A DNA stretch of 64,000 nt from Terricaulis sp. (GCA_024707365.1 JANPZV010000005.1:992001-1056000); one strand, 5' to 3'. Positions 27,528 through 37,293 are shown, numbered from the stretch's first letter. Program-made: numbers and translations. The notes: a model not told the origin generated them from the sequence alone.

Positions 27528-28436
27528 TTAGCCCGCTGCGCGCGCCAATTCGCGGGCGGCGCCCCGCGCCCACACCAGCGCCGCGCCGCGTGCGACAAAA
27601 TCAGAAAGCACCGGCGCAATCGATGCGCGCCCGAAGATTTCTTCGCCGCGTTTGCCGAGCAGGGTGAATTCGGCATGTGTTGACGCGCCTTCGCGCAAAG
27701 CGCGCTCGAACGCGCCCATCATCTCGCGCCGCCCGCCCGCTGTGATCAGATCGGCGAAGCGATGGCCGGCCAATTCCGCCGCGCTAAAGCCGCTCCAGCT
27801 TTGGAAGGCTGTGTCCACCGCCTCAATCCGGCCATGCGCATCAAGCCGGATGAGGGCCACATCCAGGTGTGTCCGCACCGCGCTATCCAGCGCCTGATTG
27901 ATTTCACGCTCGCGGCGTAGAGCGTATTGCTCTGTGACGTTCTGTAAAAGCACGCCCGCGCCCTCTGGCATGGGAAACACCCGGATTGAAGCGTGGCGCC
28001 CGTCAAAGCCGCATTCAAAAGATTCTGGCCGTCGCGCGCGTAAAACCCGCGTCAGCCTGTCCGCCAGCATCGCCGCCATCGGATCCGGCAGCGCATCAAA
28101 AAGCGTGCGCCCGATGAGTGTCTCGCGTGGCGCGCCACTGAAGGCCTCCGCCATGGCGTTCGCGGCGGTGATGCGCGCTTGGCTGTCGAGGCCAAGAAAT
28201 CCCTCATCCATGTTTTCAACGATGGCGGCGTATGCCGTGCGCAGCGATGTGAGCGCTTCGCCAGCGCCAGCGCCGGCGCCGGCTGTGGCCTCGGCGGCAA
28301 ATTGCTCGGCTGCGGCGAGGACAAGCCGCGTCCGCCCATGATGAGTGATCGAGATCGGCTGGCGCATCGCTTCGCTTTGCCAATGGCCAATATTGCGAAT
28401 GAAATCTGCTGAACTGACGGCGAGGCGTGTGCTCAT
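27528..28436 (-). CDS. PAS-domain protein with Phd/YefM-like N-terminus
   Basis: Protein of 302 residues. Residues 1-48 (SADFIRNIGHWQSEAMRQPI, SITHHGRTRLVLAA) resemble the Phd/YefM antitoxin fold (a conserved pattern of start strand, helix, then ITxHGRxxLVL). Two PAS domains follow: about 62-175 (IVENMDEGFLGLDSQARITA) and about 185-290 (LIRLDAHGRIEAVDTAFQSW). No kinase, GGDEF or EAL output is present, so it may be a sensory DNA-binding protein with the Phd-like part as output, or simply an adaptor. The start ATG at 28436 has GAGGAG upstream. It is divergent from the tadE-like gene. Confidence 0.75.
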   Translation of the reverse strand: MSTRLAVSSADFIRNIGHWQSEAMRQPISITHHGRTRLVLAAAEQFAAEATAGAGAGAGEALTSLRTAYAAIVENMDEGFLGLDSQARITAANAMAEAFSGAPRETLIGRTLFDALPDPMAAMLADRLTRVLRARRPESFECGFDGRHASIRVFPMPEGAGVLLQNVTEQYALRREREINQALDSAVRTHLDVALIRLDAHGRIEAVDTAFQSWSGFSAAELAGHRFADLITAGGRREMMGAFERALREGASTHAEFTLLGKRGEEIFGRASIAPVLSDFVARGAALVWARGAARELARAAG

Positions 28437-28567
28437 GGAACGGCGCTCCTCATGACATGCGAACTATTGGTGATGCTCGAATCATGAACACAACCTAAAC
28501 GTGTGTGGCGGCGCGCGCCAATGCGAGGCTGCGGGGCGGCTGGCGCGCCGCCGGACGTCAGATGAAA

Positions 28568-28585
28568 ATCCGAGATAAATCGGAT
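28568..28585. promoter_or_regulatory. Inverted repeat before the tadE-like gene
   Basis: ATCCGAGATAAATCGGAT: 6-base arms ATCCGA and TCGGAT with a 6-base spacer in an AT-rich stretch 30 bp before the tadE-like start. It could be an operator for the Tad/Csu genes or for the divergent PAS gene. No regulator can be named. Confidence 0.35.
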
Positions 28586-28614
28586 ATTTTGAATAGGCTG
28601 AAGATTTCGTATCG

Positions 28615-29139
28615 GTGAAAAAACAAACCTTCGGCGTCATGCTGTCGCCTCCAATGATGAGGAGGCGGCCCGTGGGGTTCGCGCTTAGATTGTCGAGGCA
28701 TTTTGTGGCGCGGCGCAGCGATTGGCGCCGCCGCAAGCCGTTTTGGCAATCGCGTGAGGCGGGCGCGGCAGTGGAATTCGCCATCGTCGGTCCGGTGCTG
28801 ATCATGCTGCTGGCGGGCATCTTCACTTATGGCGGCTATTTCCTCACCGCGCACACCGTCCAGCAGATCACCAATGACGCAGCGCGCGCGGCTATTGCCG
28901 GGCTTGATGATGAAGAGCGCACGGCGCTTGCGCGCGGCGCGGCTGAAGCTGGCTTGCGCGCACAAGCCTTCATGCGCGGCGATCTTGCGCAAGTTCAAAT
29001 CTCCCGCGATGGCGCGACGCTCTCTGTCGGTGTCGTCTATGACGCCAGCGAAGATATGTACTGGGCGTTCCAGGCCTTGCTGCCGACGCCGTCACCACAG
29101 ATCACGCGCACGGCGACCATCCGGCTAGGAGGGTTCTGA
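28615..29139 (+). CDS. TadE-like pilus/secretion protein
   Basis: Up to 174 residues. A positively charged N-terminus is followed by REAGAAVEFAIVGPVLIMLL, the TadE pseudopilin signature (Glu within a hydrophobic helix), and then a beta-rich domain. TadE-family proteins are minor pseudopilins of the Flp/Tad system, needed for assembly. The start is uncertain: GTG 28615 is the longest, and ATG at 28639, 28654 or 28657 are possible. Its stop overlaps the tadG-like start. No tadA, tadB, tadC or cpaA lies in the window. Confidence 0.8.
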   Translation: MKKQTFGVMLSPPMMRRRPVGFALRLSRHFVARRSDWRRRKPFWQSREAGAAVEFAIVGPVLIMLLAGIFTYGGYFLTAHTVQQITNDAARAAIAGLDDEERTALARGAAEAGLRAQAFMRGDLAQVQISRDGATLSVGVVYDASEDMYWAFQALLPTPSPQITRTATIRLGGF

Positions 29140-30779
29140 TGCGCGCCTTCATCAGCGAGCGCAAAGGCGCGGCCTCGATTATTACGGCGCTCTCCAGCGT
29201 GGCGCTGATCGGCTTTGCTGGTTTGGCGACCGATGTCGGCGCTGTCTATCTCGAATCCCGCCGTTTGCAGGGCTCGGCCGATCTCGCCGCGCTCGCGGCC
29301 ATGCAGGAGCCGGCGCGGGCGCAAGCGATGGCCGAAGAAACCGTGCGCGCAAATGGCTGGCCGCACGACACCCAAGTCGCCATCACGCCAGGCGCGTACG
29401 CCGCTGATCGCGCAATCCCGGCGCATGAGCGCTTTGACCCTGAGGCCGACGAAGTCAACGCCGTGCGCGTGCGCGTATCTTCGAGCGCGCCACTCTATTT
29501 CGCGCGTATCTTCATCCCCGAAGGACGCATGGCGATCACGCGCGAAGCCACGGCCGCGCAAGCGCGCTTTGCCTCTTTCCAGATCGGATCGCGCCTTTTG
29601 GCGTTGCGTGGCGGGATCGCCAATCAAATGCTGAGCGCGCTTATAGGCTCACGCGTTGAGCTTTCGGTGATGGATTACAGCGCGCTGGCGTCCGCGGATG
29701 TTGATCTCTTCGCTTATATCGGCGCGCTTCGTACGCGGATGGATTTGGAGGCAGGTAATTTCGACAGCACGTTGGGCGCGCGCGTGAGCGGCCCGGTCGC
29801 CCTTGAGGCGCTCGCGGACGTGCTCACCAATCCCGCCGCCAAACGCGCCGTGCGTGAGATTGCGAGCGCGGCCAGCGGCGTCGGCCAGGCCGTCAAGCTG
29901 GGGACCATCATCGATCTTGGCCCGTATGGCGCCCAGGACGTTGTGATCGATGGCGGCGCCCAAGTGCGCGCGAACGCGATGGATCTCGCCACCGCCGTGC
30001 TGCAACTCGCGAACGGCGAGCGGCAGGTGCAATTGGCGCTCGGGGCCGGCGTGCCCGGCATCGCCGAAACCAATGTGTGGCTCGCCATTGGCGAGCGGCC
30101 AAACAATTCGCCCTGGCTCGCCGTCACCGCCGATCGGGATGTCATCATCCGCACCGCGCAGACGCGCCTCTACATCGAAGCGAACCTCGCCCCTGGCGGC
30201 GCCCTCGGCTTGGCGCAGGTGCGCGTGCCGGTGCTGGTTGAGCTCGCAGCCGCTGAAGCGCGTCTGAGCGACGTAAGCTGCGGCTTTAGCGGCGCGCAGC
30301 GCGCGGTGACGCTTGATGTTTCACCTTCGATCGGTTCGCTCTCGCTGGGTGAGATTGATAAAAGCCGGCTCAACAATTTTCGCACCGCGCTGCGCCCTGC
30401 GCGCGCCACGCTGCTGCGCACGCCGCTGATCCGCGCCGAAGCAGAGGCGCGGATCGAGCTTGGCGGGCGGCAATGGCAAAGCGTGCGCTTCAGCAATGAT
30501 GAGATCGAACGCGGCGTGGTGAAAACAGTTTCGACGCGCGACGCCGCGCAAGCAACGGTGTCGAGCCTGCTCGGGCAAACCAGTTTGACGGTGCGCTTGC
30601 TTGGCCTTGGCCTCAATCTCGATGCGGTGACGAAATCCCTGGAGGGCGTGTTGACCGCGTTGGCGGCGCCGCTGGATGGGCTGGTGAATGGATTGACGGA
30701 TTTGCTCGGCCTGCGCCTGGGCGAAGCCGACGTGAGAGTGAACGGCGTGCGCTGCGGCGCCGCAGCTTTGGTGGCGTGA
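29139..30779 (+). CDS. TadG-like membrane-anchored pilus-assembly protein
   Basis: Protein of 546 residues with an N-terminal TadE/TadG anchor (RKGAASIITALSSVALIGFA, then GLATDVGAVYLESRRLQGSA). TadG proteins keep the anchor and a large extracytoplasmic domain. The rest (residues 80-546) has no VWA motif that I can see but shows long beta-rich and amphipathic stretches. It is coupled to the tadE-like gene (1-base overlap) and followed after 1 bp by a spore-coat-U protein, so all seem co-transcribed. Confidence 0.8.
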   Translation: MRAFISERKGAASIITALSSVALIGFAGLATDVGAVYLESRRLQGSADLAALAAMQEPARAQAMAEETVRANGWPHDTQVAITPGAYAADRAIPAHERFDPEADEVNAVRVRVSSSAPLYFARIFIPEGRMAITREATAAQARFASFQIGSRLLALRGGIANQMLSALIGSRVELSVMDYSALASADVDLFAYIGALRTRMDLEAGNFDSTLGARVSGPVALEALADVLTNPAAKRAVREIASAASGVGQAVKLGTIIDLGPYGAQDVVIDGGAQVRANAMDLATAVLQLANGERQVQLALGAGVPGIAETNVWLAIGERPNNSPWLAVTADRDVIIRTAQTRLYIEANLAPGGALGLAQVRVPVLVELAAAEARLSDVSCGFSGAQRAVTLDVSPSIGSLSLGEIDKSRLNNFRTALRPARATLLRTPLIRAEAEARIELGGRQWQSVRFSNDEIERGVVKTVSTRDAAQATVSSLLGQTSLTVRLLGLGLNLDAVTKSLEGVLTALAAPLDGLVNGLTDLLGLRLGEADVRVNGVRCGAAALVA

Positions 30780-30780
30780 T

Positions 30781-31290
30781 ATGTCGAGTGCAAACATACC
30801 TAGGAAAGCGGGCGTGCGCCGTTCACTGCTGGCTTTCTGGCTCTGCCTGGCCTGCACCGGGCCAGCCTTCGCAGGCACAGATAGCGACACGATGCTCGTC
30901 ACCGCCACCGTGCTCGCGACCTGCGAAGTGAACGCGGGCGATCTTGAATTTGGCGATTACGATCCGCTCGCCCCCAGCGCCCTTGATGCGGCGACAACCC
31001 TCAGTCTCGCTTGCACGAACGGCACCAATTATGAGCTGGCGATGAGCGTGGGCGGTGGCGAGAGCACCGCCGCGCGCATCATGTATGACGGCGCCGCGCA
31101 GCTCGCCTATGTGCTCTATCAGGATCCCGCGCGCACCATCCTTTGGGGGCAGGACAACGCGGTGGACACCCTCTCCGGTGCGGGCACGGGCTCGCCCGTC
31201 ACGATTGACGTCTATGGCCGCATTCCCATGCAGCAAGCCGCGCCCGCCGGGGATTACACCGATACGATCACGGTGACCGTCACATGGTGA
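30781..31290 (+). CDS. Spore coat U (SCPU) domain pilin, CsuA/B-like
   Basis: Secreted protein of 169 residues: signal peptide (LLAFWLCLACTGPAFAG), then an SCPU domain with two Cys (ATCEVNAGDLEFGDY and LACTNGTNYELAM) and C-terminal PAGDYTDTITVTVTW. This is the pattern of CsuA/B major subunits of archaic chaperone-usher pili; the C-terminal strand alternates for donor-strand exchange. It overlaps the chaperone gene by 7 bp. First of a Csu-like set: subunit, chaperone, usher, subunit. Confidence 0.88.
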   Translation: MSSANIPRKAGVRRSLLAFWLCLACTGPAFAGTDSDTMLVTATVLATCEVNAGDLEFGDYDPLAPSALDAATTLSLACTNGTNYELAMSVGGGESTAARIMYDGAAQLAYVLYQDPARTILWGQDNAVDTLSGAGTGSPVTIDVYGRIPMQQAAPAGDYTDTITVTVTW

Positions 31291-32000
31291 GGCGGGCGCT
31301 CTTTCTCTTCCTCGTCGCCGCGCCGATCATGGCGATGGATGCAGCCAACGCGCGCGAGGCCGGCGGCATCCAAATTTCCCCTGTGATGATTGCGATGTCG
31401 ACTGAGCGCAACATCGCCTCTCTGCGCGTGCGGAACGGGCGCGATCGCCCGGTGGCGTTCGAGGTGGAGGTGTATGAGTGGCGCCAGGACGGCGGACGCG
31501 ATGTGCTCACGCCGTCGACAGATCTTCTGGTCGCGCCTGGCGTGTTTGAAATTTCGAGCGAGAGCGAGCAGGTGGTGCGTCTTGGCGTGCTGGCCGCCAG
31601 CGCGCGCCAGGAGCGCGCCTTCCGTATTCTGTTGCGCGAATTGCCGACGCAACGCGAAGGCGGCGCGGTGCTTGGCTTTACGCTGGAGCTTTCTTTGCCC
31701 GTTTTCATCGCCCCGGTGGAAGCGCGCGGCAGCTTGCAGGCGCAGGCTGAGTCAAGCGCTTGGGGCCCGGTGCTGATGCTGGCCAATACTGGCCACACGC
31801 ATGTGCGCCTTATCTCCATCGAGACCGCAGAAGCGGGCGGCGTTCGCGCGCCGCGCTATCTGCTTGCGGGCGCGGCGGTGCAAATTCCCCTGCCGCCCAA
31901 TGCGCGCACGATCCGGCTGCTGAGCGCCGATATCGGCGGCGCCGAAGTCGAGCGGATAGTTCATGTCGGCCGCCCGCCTCAGCGCCTTGATCTGCGCTAG
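31284..32000 (+). CDS. Periplasmic pilus chaperone (PapD-like, CsuC type)
   Basis: Protein of 238 residues: signal peptide (LFLFLVAAPIMAMDAANA), then two Ig-like domains. Typical features are ISPVMIAMSTERNIASLRVR, the FEVEVYEWRQDGG core and FRILLRELPT near the domain boundary. Pilus chaperones hold subunits by donor-strand complementation and pass them to the usher. Its end overlaps the usher start by 38 bp, showing tight coupling. Csu/archaic rather than classical type is inferred from the neighbouring SCPU proteins. Confidence 0.88.
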   Translation: MVRRALFLFLVAAPIMAMDAANAREAGGIQISPVMIAMSTERNIASLRVRNGRDRPVAFEVEVYEWRQDGGRDVLTPSTDLLVAPGVFEISSESEQVVRLGVLAASARQERAFRILLRELPTQREGGAVLGFTLELSLPVFIAPVEARGSLQAQAESSAWGPVLMLANTGHTHVRLISIETAEAGGVRAPRYLLAGAAVQIPLPPNARTIRLLSADIGGAEVERIVHVGRPPQRLDLR

Positions 32001-34168
32001 CGCGCTGATCGCGCAGTCGGCTTGGGCCGAAGAGGCCTTCGTGACGCAATTGCGTCTGCCTGCACGCAGCGCGAGCGTTGACGCCTTCGCCTGGCGCGAT
32101 AGCCGCGGCGTAAGCGTCGAAGGCGCGGCGCTCGCGCGCTTAGGAATTTCGCCGCCGCCCGGCGCGCGCGTGCATTTGGGTGATGTTGCGGGGCTGGCTT
32201 ATGTCGAACTCGAAAGCGCCGCTGCAATAGTGATTACCTGCAGCGCCGCCTGCTATCCAAGCCGCCGCATCGGCGTGGCCGAGGCCGCCCGCGTGTAGAG
32301 ACGCAATCCTGGGGCGGCTATCTCAATTACGATCTCTCCGCCGATTGGCGCGAAGGCGAAGCAACGCATCTGGGCGGCATGTTCGAGGCGAATGTGTTTG
32401 GCCCGCATGGCCGGGGCGAGGCCTCCTGGTTTGCGCGCGACGGCGCAGGGCTGACGCGCCTCGAAACGCGCTGGACGCTGGATGATTCCGCCCGGCGCGT
32501 GCGCGTGCGCCTTGGCGATTCAACCGCGCCAGCGCTCGGTGGCGGATTTTTCCGTTTCGGCGGGGTGCAAGTGGGGCGGCATTTTCCGCTCGCGCCGCGC
32601 GCGATCAATCATCCCACGCCCATGCTCGCTGGCGAGGCCGAAGGCGCCTCCACTGTCGAGCTTTATATCGATGGGGTGCTGCGCGCCCGCGAAGCTATCG
32701 AGGCGGGGCCATTTGAAATAGCGGATGCGCCGTTCTTCTCCGGCGCGGGCGAGGCGCATCTGGTGGTGACTGACGTGCTTGGCCGCGAGCATGTGGTCAG
32801 TCGGCCGTTCTTCGTCAGCACCGCCTTGCTGCGGCCTGGGCTGTCAGACTGGTCTTTCGCCGCCGGCGCCTTGCGCGAGCGTTTCGGGCAAGAGAGCCTC
32901 GCCTATGGCGAGCGCTTCGCCACTTTCTATTATCGGCGTGGCGTCGCGGAATTTCTGACGCTGGAGGCCGGCGGCGTTTGGCGCGATGCGAGTGCTGCTG
33001 GCCATATCGGCGCAGTGTTTGCTCACCCCATGCTTGGCCAGTTCAGCGCGCGCTATGCGCAAGCGGGCGAAGGTGAGGCGGCGTCCTTAGGCTGGCTGCG
33101 CGATGCGCGCGCTTGGTCCCTGGGGGCGCAGTTTGAAACGCAAGATGATGCGTTTACCGCGCTCGGCCAGTCCTCTGGCGCGCGCACCAGCGCGGCGTTC
33201 AATTTGCACGTGCGCCTTGGCGCTTATGGCGACGTTTCGTTCACCGCCGCAGGGGCGGACGCTGACTCCGCTCCCGATGTACGCACTTACGCCATCGGTT
33301 ACACGCCGGATCTGGCGTACGCCAATTTGCACCTGCGCCTCGCCTATGCCGAGCATACGCGCAGCACGCTCGCGCTGGGCCTCGGGCTAACCATGGCGCT
33401 GCAGAATGATGTCACCGCCGCGCTCGACGGCGAATGGACGCGCGCGGGCGCGGCTCTCTATCGTGCGGCCGCGCAAAGCGGGAGCCCGGCCGAAGGCGGG
33501 CTCGGCTGGCGCGTGCGCGCAACGGGCGGCGATTTCGCCCGGCTCGACGCTGGCCTGAACTATCGCGGCGCACAGCAGGAAGCGGCGGTGCGCGCGGCGT
33601 GGAGTGAATCTGGCGCGGACCTGCGCCTTCAACTCACCGGCGCGATCGGCTGGGTTGACGAATACAGTTTCGTGAGCCGGCAGGTGCGCGGCGCATTTGC
33701 GGTTGTTGATGTGGGCGAAGCGGGCGTTGGGGTTACGCGCGATCGGTTGCGCCTTGGTGAAACCAATCCTGGCGGGCGCTTCATCGCCGCAGATTTGCGC
33801 CCTTATGATTCAAACCTCATCGCTATCGAGGCGGAGGATTTGCCGCTGCAGCGTGCGCCGAGCGTCACGGCCGGGATCGTTGCGCCAGCCGAAGGCGCCG
33901 GCGTCGTTCTGCGTTTCCGCGACGCGGCGCTCGCTATCCATGAAACGCGTGCGCGTTTTGCCGATGGCCCGCACGCACCGCGCGGCGGCGTGTTGATCCG
34001 GGCGCGAGACGGCGCGCGCTTTCGATCGGCAGCGAAGGGCGTGTCGTGCTGCAAGGCGTCGCCGCTGGCGATGTGCTGCGTTTAGAAAGCGACACGCGAT
34101 GCGTAGCGGCGGGTGATCTTGCGGCGGCGGATGCGGGGCTTGTGCTCTCATGTGCGGGTTCGGCGTGA
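31963..34168 (+). CDS. Outer-membrane usher, CsuD-like (two frameshifts)
   Basis: Signal peptide (LICASALIAQSAWAEEAF), then a beta-rich protein of about 735 residues: N-terminal domain, middle barrel with alternating strands and a plug region, and C-terminal domains ending in VLRLESDTRC-type sequence. Typical usher stretches are RFGGVQVGRHFPLAPRAINH and TVELYIDGVLRAREAIEAGP. The frame is broken at about 32285-32297 (a TAG follows directly) and at about 34018-34026; one added base at each restores a single protein. The stop overlaps the last subunit start (TGATG). Ushers export and polymerise chaperone-bound subunits. Confidence 0.88.
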
Positions 34169-34656
34169 TGCGTTTTCTTCTGGGCTTCTGCGTTGCGCTG
34201 TTTTCCACGCTCGCTTTTGCGCCGCGGGCCGAGGCGCTGATCTGCATTTCGTTGTTTGGGCCATGCGCTTGTGAAGTTTCAGTCTCGGACATTACCTTCG
34301 CGCCGTTCAATCCACTGAGCGCCGCGCCGCAGGAGGCTGTCGGCGTCATCGATATCAGTTGCACAGGCACGCTGGGCGTCGGCTCAAGCGTGACGGTGGA
34401 AATTCTCAACGCGCCGAGCACGAGTGGCGGCGTGCGGCAAATGCTAGGGCCCGGCGGGCAGGTGCTGCACTACAGTTTTTACACGCAAGGCGGCCAGATT
34501 TGGGGGCAAGGCGCGCAGGGCGTCCATCTGCCTGGGCCGCTGATCTCGCTGAGCGGCTGGTCCACGCACGCGGATATTTTTGCCCGCTTCACGCCAACAC
34601 CAACGCTGCGGCCAGGCGATTACTCAGAAACAGTCACTGTGCGCATCACTTATTGA
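34168..34656 (+). CDS. SCPU-domain protein, possible tip subunit
   Basis: Secreted protein of 162 residues: signal peptide (RFLLGFCVALFSTLAFA), then an SCPU domain (CEVSVSDITFAPFNPLSA, VIDISCTGTLG) and C-terminal RPGDYSETVTVRITY. It has extra Cys (CISLFGPCAC) that the first subunit lacks. Its place after the usher is that of the tip adhesin CsuE in Csu operons, although CsuE proteins are usually longer and two-domain. The ATG at 34168 overlaps the usher stop; an in-frame GTG/ATG at 34150 is less likely. Confidence 0.82.
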   Translation: MRFLLGFCVALFSTLAFAPRAEALICISLFGPCACEVSVSDITFAPFNPLSAAPQEAVGVIDISCTGTLGVGSSVTVEILNAPSTSGGVRQMLGPGGQVLHYSFYTQGGQIWGQGAQGVHLPGPLISLSGWSTHADIFARFTPTPTLRPGDYSETVTVRITY

Positions 34657-34995
34657 GGCACACGCGCGTGTTGCGATTGCAAAATGACAGCGCCGTTCGG
34701 CTGCTAAATGCAAATCCCTAATGCGCGCGTGAATAGGTGTGGTTCGTGCATTATTTGGCGTCGAGGGTTGATGTTGCCGCGACATTTGCTTATATTGCAT
34801 TGCACAAATTCAGGGGCTTTCCGCCGCGTTGGCGTTCTATTGCAGTCGACTTGATCTCTTTTGATCGTCGATCGATGCCGTTTGCCCTCCTAACAAGCGA
34901 GAGGGTATGCGCTCAAATCGATCATCTATTGCATTTCATTCAATAAAGGCTGCGGTGGCGCCAGGCGCCCGCGCGTGGGGCCTCGCGCGCGCGGC
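34657..34995. other. Intergenic region before the glucosylglycerol genes
   Basis: About 340 bp, clearly more AT-rich than its surroundings. A 69-codon open frame at 34737-34946 looks non-coding (no family resemblance, no Shine-Dalgarno). The only clear signal is a sigma-70-like promoter at 34768-34796. No EcfG promoter (GGAAC) is present, unlike the trehalose operon. Confidence 0.6.
34768..34796 (+). promoter_or_regulatory. Sigma-70-type promoter for the glucosylglycerol operon
   Basis: TTGATG, 17-base spacer, TATATT. The start would lie near 34803, leaving a leader of about 190 nt before the phosphatase start. Motif-based only. Confidence 0.45.
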
Positions 34996-35766
34996 ATGAG
35001 CAATCCGGGTATGAAGCCTTTGCACGAACGCGGCTTGTTCCTCGCTGTCGATCTAGACGGGACATTCCTTGGCGGCGACGACGAAGATAGGCGCGAGCTT
35101 TATGAGCTTATCGCTCATCATCGCAGCGACATCGCGCTTGCTTACGTGACAGGGCGCGACATTGAGTTTGCGAGCGGCGTGGCGCGAGATCGCGTGGCGC
35201 CCGCGCCAGATATTATTATCGGAGACGTCGGGACCAGCGTGGTCGTGGCGCCGGATTGGGCGCCGCACCATGAATTGCAGCGCTGGATTGACGCGAGTTG
35301 GCCGGGTGCTGAGCGCGCCGCCGATATCTTAAACGGGCGCGCGGATCTTTCGCCGCAACCTGTCTTCGGCAGCCGCCGGCTATCTTATTATTACACCAAT
35401 CACGCTGCGGCGGTGGCGGCCGCGGCGGAGATTGAGGCGGCGGGATATGCCGCGCTGCTCTCAGCCAACCTCTTCTTCGATGTGTTGCCGCGCGGTGTAA
35501 ACAAAGGGCAGACGCTGCTGCGTTTGCTTGAGCACGAGGGTTGTGCGCGTGCGCGCGTGCTTTGCGCCGGCGACACGATGAACGATCTTTCGCTGTTCGA
35601 GACCGGCTTGCGCGGCGTGGCCGTTGGCAATTCGGAGCCGCCTTTGCGCGAGGCCGTCGCCGCCCTTGGCAATGTTTACCGCGCGCGCCGCGATGGCGCC
35701 GGCGGGATCGTCGAAGCGATCCGGCATTTCGAGCTGTTGCCCGCCACAACGAAAGAGCCCCATTGA
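34996..35766 (+). CDS. HAD-IIB phosphatase, probable glucosylglycerol-phosphate phosphatase
   Basis: HAD-superfamily hydrolase of 256 residues. Motif I is LAVDLDGTFLGGDD (nucleophile DxDGT), motif II is YVTGRD, motif III Lys is in GVNKGQTL, and motif IV is CAGDTMNDLSLFE. It resembles the sucrose-phosphate phosphatase type. It overlaps ggpS by one base (TGATG), so the substrate is most likely glucosylglycerol 3-phosphate. This order (phosphatase then synthase) is that of the fused GgpPS of other proteobacteria. ATG 34996 is preferred to GTG 34975. Confidence 0.82.
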   Translation: MSNPGMKPLHERGLFLAVDLDGTFLGGDDEDRRELYELIAHHRSDIALAYVTGRDIEFASGVARDRVAPAPDIIIGDVGTSVVVAPDWAPHHELQRWIDASWPGAERAADILNGRADLSPQPVFGSRRLSYYYTNHAAAVAAAAEIEAAGYAALLSANLFFDVLPRGVNKGQTLLRLLEHEGCARARVLCAGDTMNDLSLFETGLRGVAVGNSEPPLREAVAALGNVYRARRDGAGGIVEAIRHFELLPATTKEPH

Positions 35767-37283
35767 TGACAAGCAGAAAGTCCTCGTTCGTGATTGTCTA
35801 TCATCGCCAACCTTACGAGGAGGCGATTGAGAACGGCAGGCCGGTTTTTCGCGAGAACAAAAGCCCGAACGGCATCGTGCCCGCACTGAAAGGTTTTTTC
35901 AGTACGGCGAAGGATGCGGTGTGGGTCGCATGGAAGCAGGCGCCGGCCAGCGGCAAGGCAAACTTTGAGCGCACCGTACGCATCAAGGATTCATACGGCG
36001 AGTATGACGTGGTGCGTTTGCCGCTGACGCCAGAGCAGGTGAAGGCATTCTACCATGTAACCTCGAAAGAGGCGTTGTGGCCGATACTTCATTCGTTCCC
36101 AGGCATGTTCAATTATGGCCCCGCCGATTGGGAGAACTTCCGCGAGGTGAATCGCTTGTTCGCGGAGGCGGCATGCGAACAGGCCGCTGATGACGCGCTC
36201 ATCTGGGTGCATGACTACAATTTGTGGCTCGTGCCGTTTTACATTCGCCAGATCAAGCCAAACGCGCGCATTGCGTTCTTCCACCACACGCCGTTTCCGG
36301 CGCCGGATGTGTTCAATGTCCTGCCCTGGCGGGAGGAAATCTTGGCGAGCCTGCTGAGCTGCGACATGGTTGGCTTCCACATTCCGCGTTATTCTGAAAA
36401 CTTTGTTTCCGTCGCCTGTTCTCTGATGGGCGCAACGCGGGAGGAGGTGCGTCCGGCGGAGTTGCCGTTCCACCCCACCGGAGTGGCGCTGGCGGAGCCG
36501 AGCGTTACGACGGCGCTCGCCTATCAAGGTCGGCGCATTGGCATTGACGCCTGGCCGATTGGCGCCAATCCGCGCGTTATTGATGCGTACTTGGCGACCG
36601 AGAAAGCGCGTAAGCGGGTGGCGCAGATCGAGTCCGAGATTGGCGATCGCCGCTTGCTGATGTCTGTTGGCCGCGTCGATTACGTGAAAGGCACCAAGGA
36701 AATGCTCGAAGCGTTCGGCCGCTTGCTCGAGCGGCGTCCGGACCTGCGCGAGAAGGTCAAGCTCTTCTGCGTGTGCGTGGCGCCAGCTGACGGCATGAGC
36801 GCGTATCGCGCCGCACAGCGGGAGGTGGAACGGCTGGTCGGCGCCATCAACGGCAAATATGGCAACCTCAGCTGGACGCCGATCATGCTTTCGACGCGCG
36901 GGGTGCCGTTTGAGGAACTGGTTTGCTATTACCGCGCGGCTGATGTCTGCCTTGTGACGCCGCTGCGTGACGGATTAAATCTCGTCGCCAAGGAATTTAT
37001 CGGCGCGCAGGGTGAGGATCCTGGCGTGCTTGTGCTCTCTGAATTCGCTGGCGCGGCCGTTGAACTGCCAGAGGCGGTGCTGGTCAATCCGTACTCGCAT
37101 CGCAATATGGATGCGAACCTCGACAGGGCGCTCGATATGGATTGCGCCGAACGCCAGCAACGGCTCGCAGCAATGAACGAGCGCGTGCGCCGTTGGGACG
37201 TTGATCATTGGGCCACGCACGTGCGCGAGCGGTTTGATGGCGTGCCAGCAGTGGGCGATAGTCTCGACCGAGACGCGGCGTAA
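35766..37283 (+). CDS. ggpS: Glucosylglycerol-phosphate synthase
   Basis: GT20-family enzyme of 505 residues that makes glucosylglycerol phosphate from ADP-glucose and glycerol 3-phosphate. It is closer to cyanobacterial GgpS than to OtsA: it starts [11 protein letters not shown], has [19 protein letters not shown], the pocket residues [18 protein letters not shown], the donor-site [17 protein letters not shown] and [18 protein letters not shown]. The true ATG at 35766 follows the phosphatase stop; the longer open frame upstream is the other reading frame of that gene. Glucosylglycerol is a compatible solute, so salt or desiccation stress is implied. Confidence 0.92.
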   Translation: MTSRKSSFVIVYHRQPYEEAIENGRPVFRENKSPNGIVPALKGFFSTAKDAVWVAWKQAPASGKANFERTVRIKDSYGEYDVVRLPLTPEQVKAFYHVTSKEALWPILHSFPGMFNYGPADWENFREVNRLFAEAACEQAADDALIWVHDYNLWLVPFYIRQIKPNARIAFFHHTPFPAPDVFNVLPWREEILASLLSCDMVGFHIPRYSENFVSVACSLMGATREEVRPAELPFHPTGVALAEPSVTTALAYQGRRIGIDAWPIGANPRVIDAYLATEKARKRVAQIESEIGDRRLLMSVGRVDYVKGTKEMLEAFGRLLERRPDLREKVKLFCVCVAPADGMSAYRAAQREVERLVGAINGKYGNLSWTPIMLSTRGVPFEELVCYYRAADVCLVTPLRDGLNLVAKEFIGAQGEDPGVLVLSEFAGAAVELPEAVLVNPYSHRNMDANLDRALDMDCAERQQRLAAMNERVRRWDVDHWATHVRERFDGVPAVGDSLDRDAA

Positions 37284-37293
37284 GGGTTGAGAT

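Noticed and set aside
34737..34946. 69-codon open frame in the gap before the glucosylglycerol genes
   Set aside because: No Shine-Dalgarno, no family resemblance, and it overlaps the best promoter motif.
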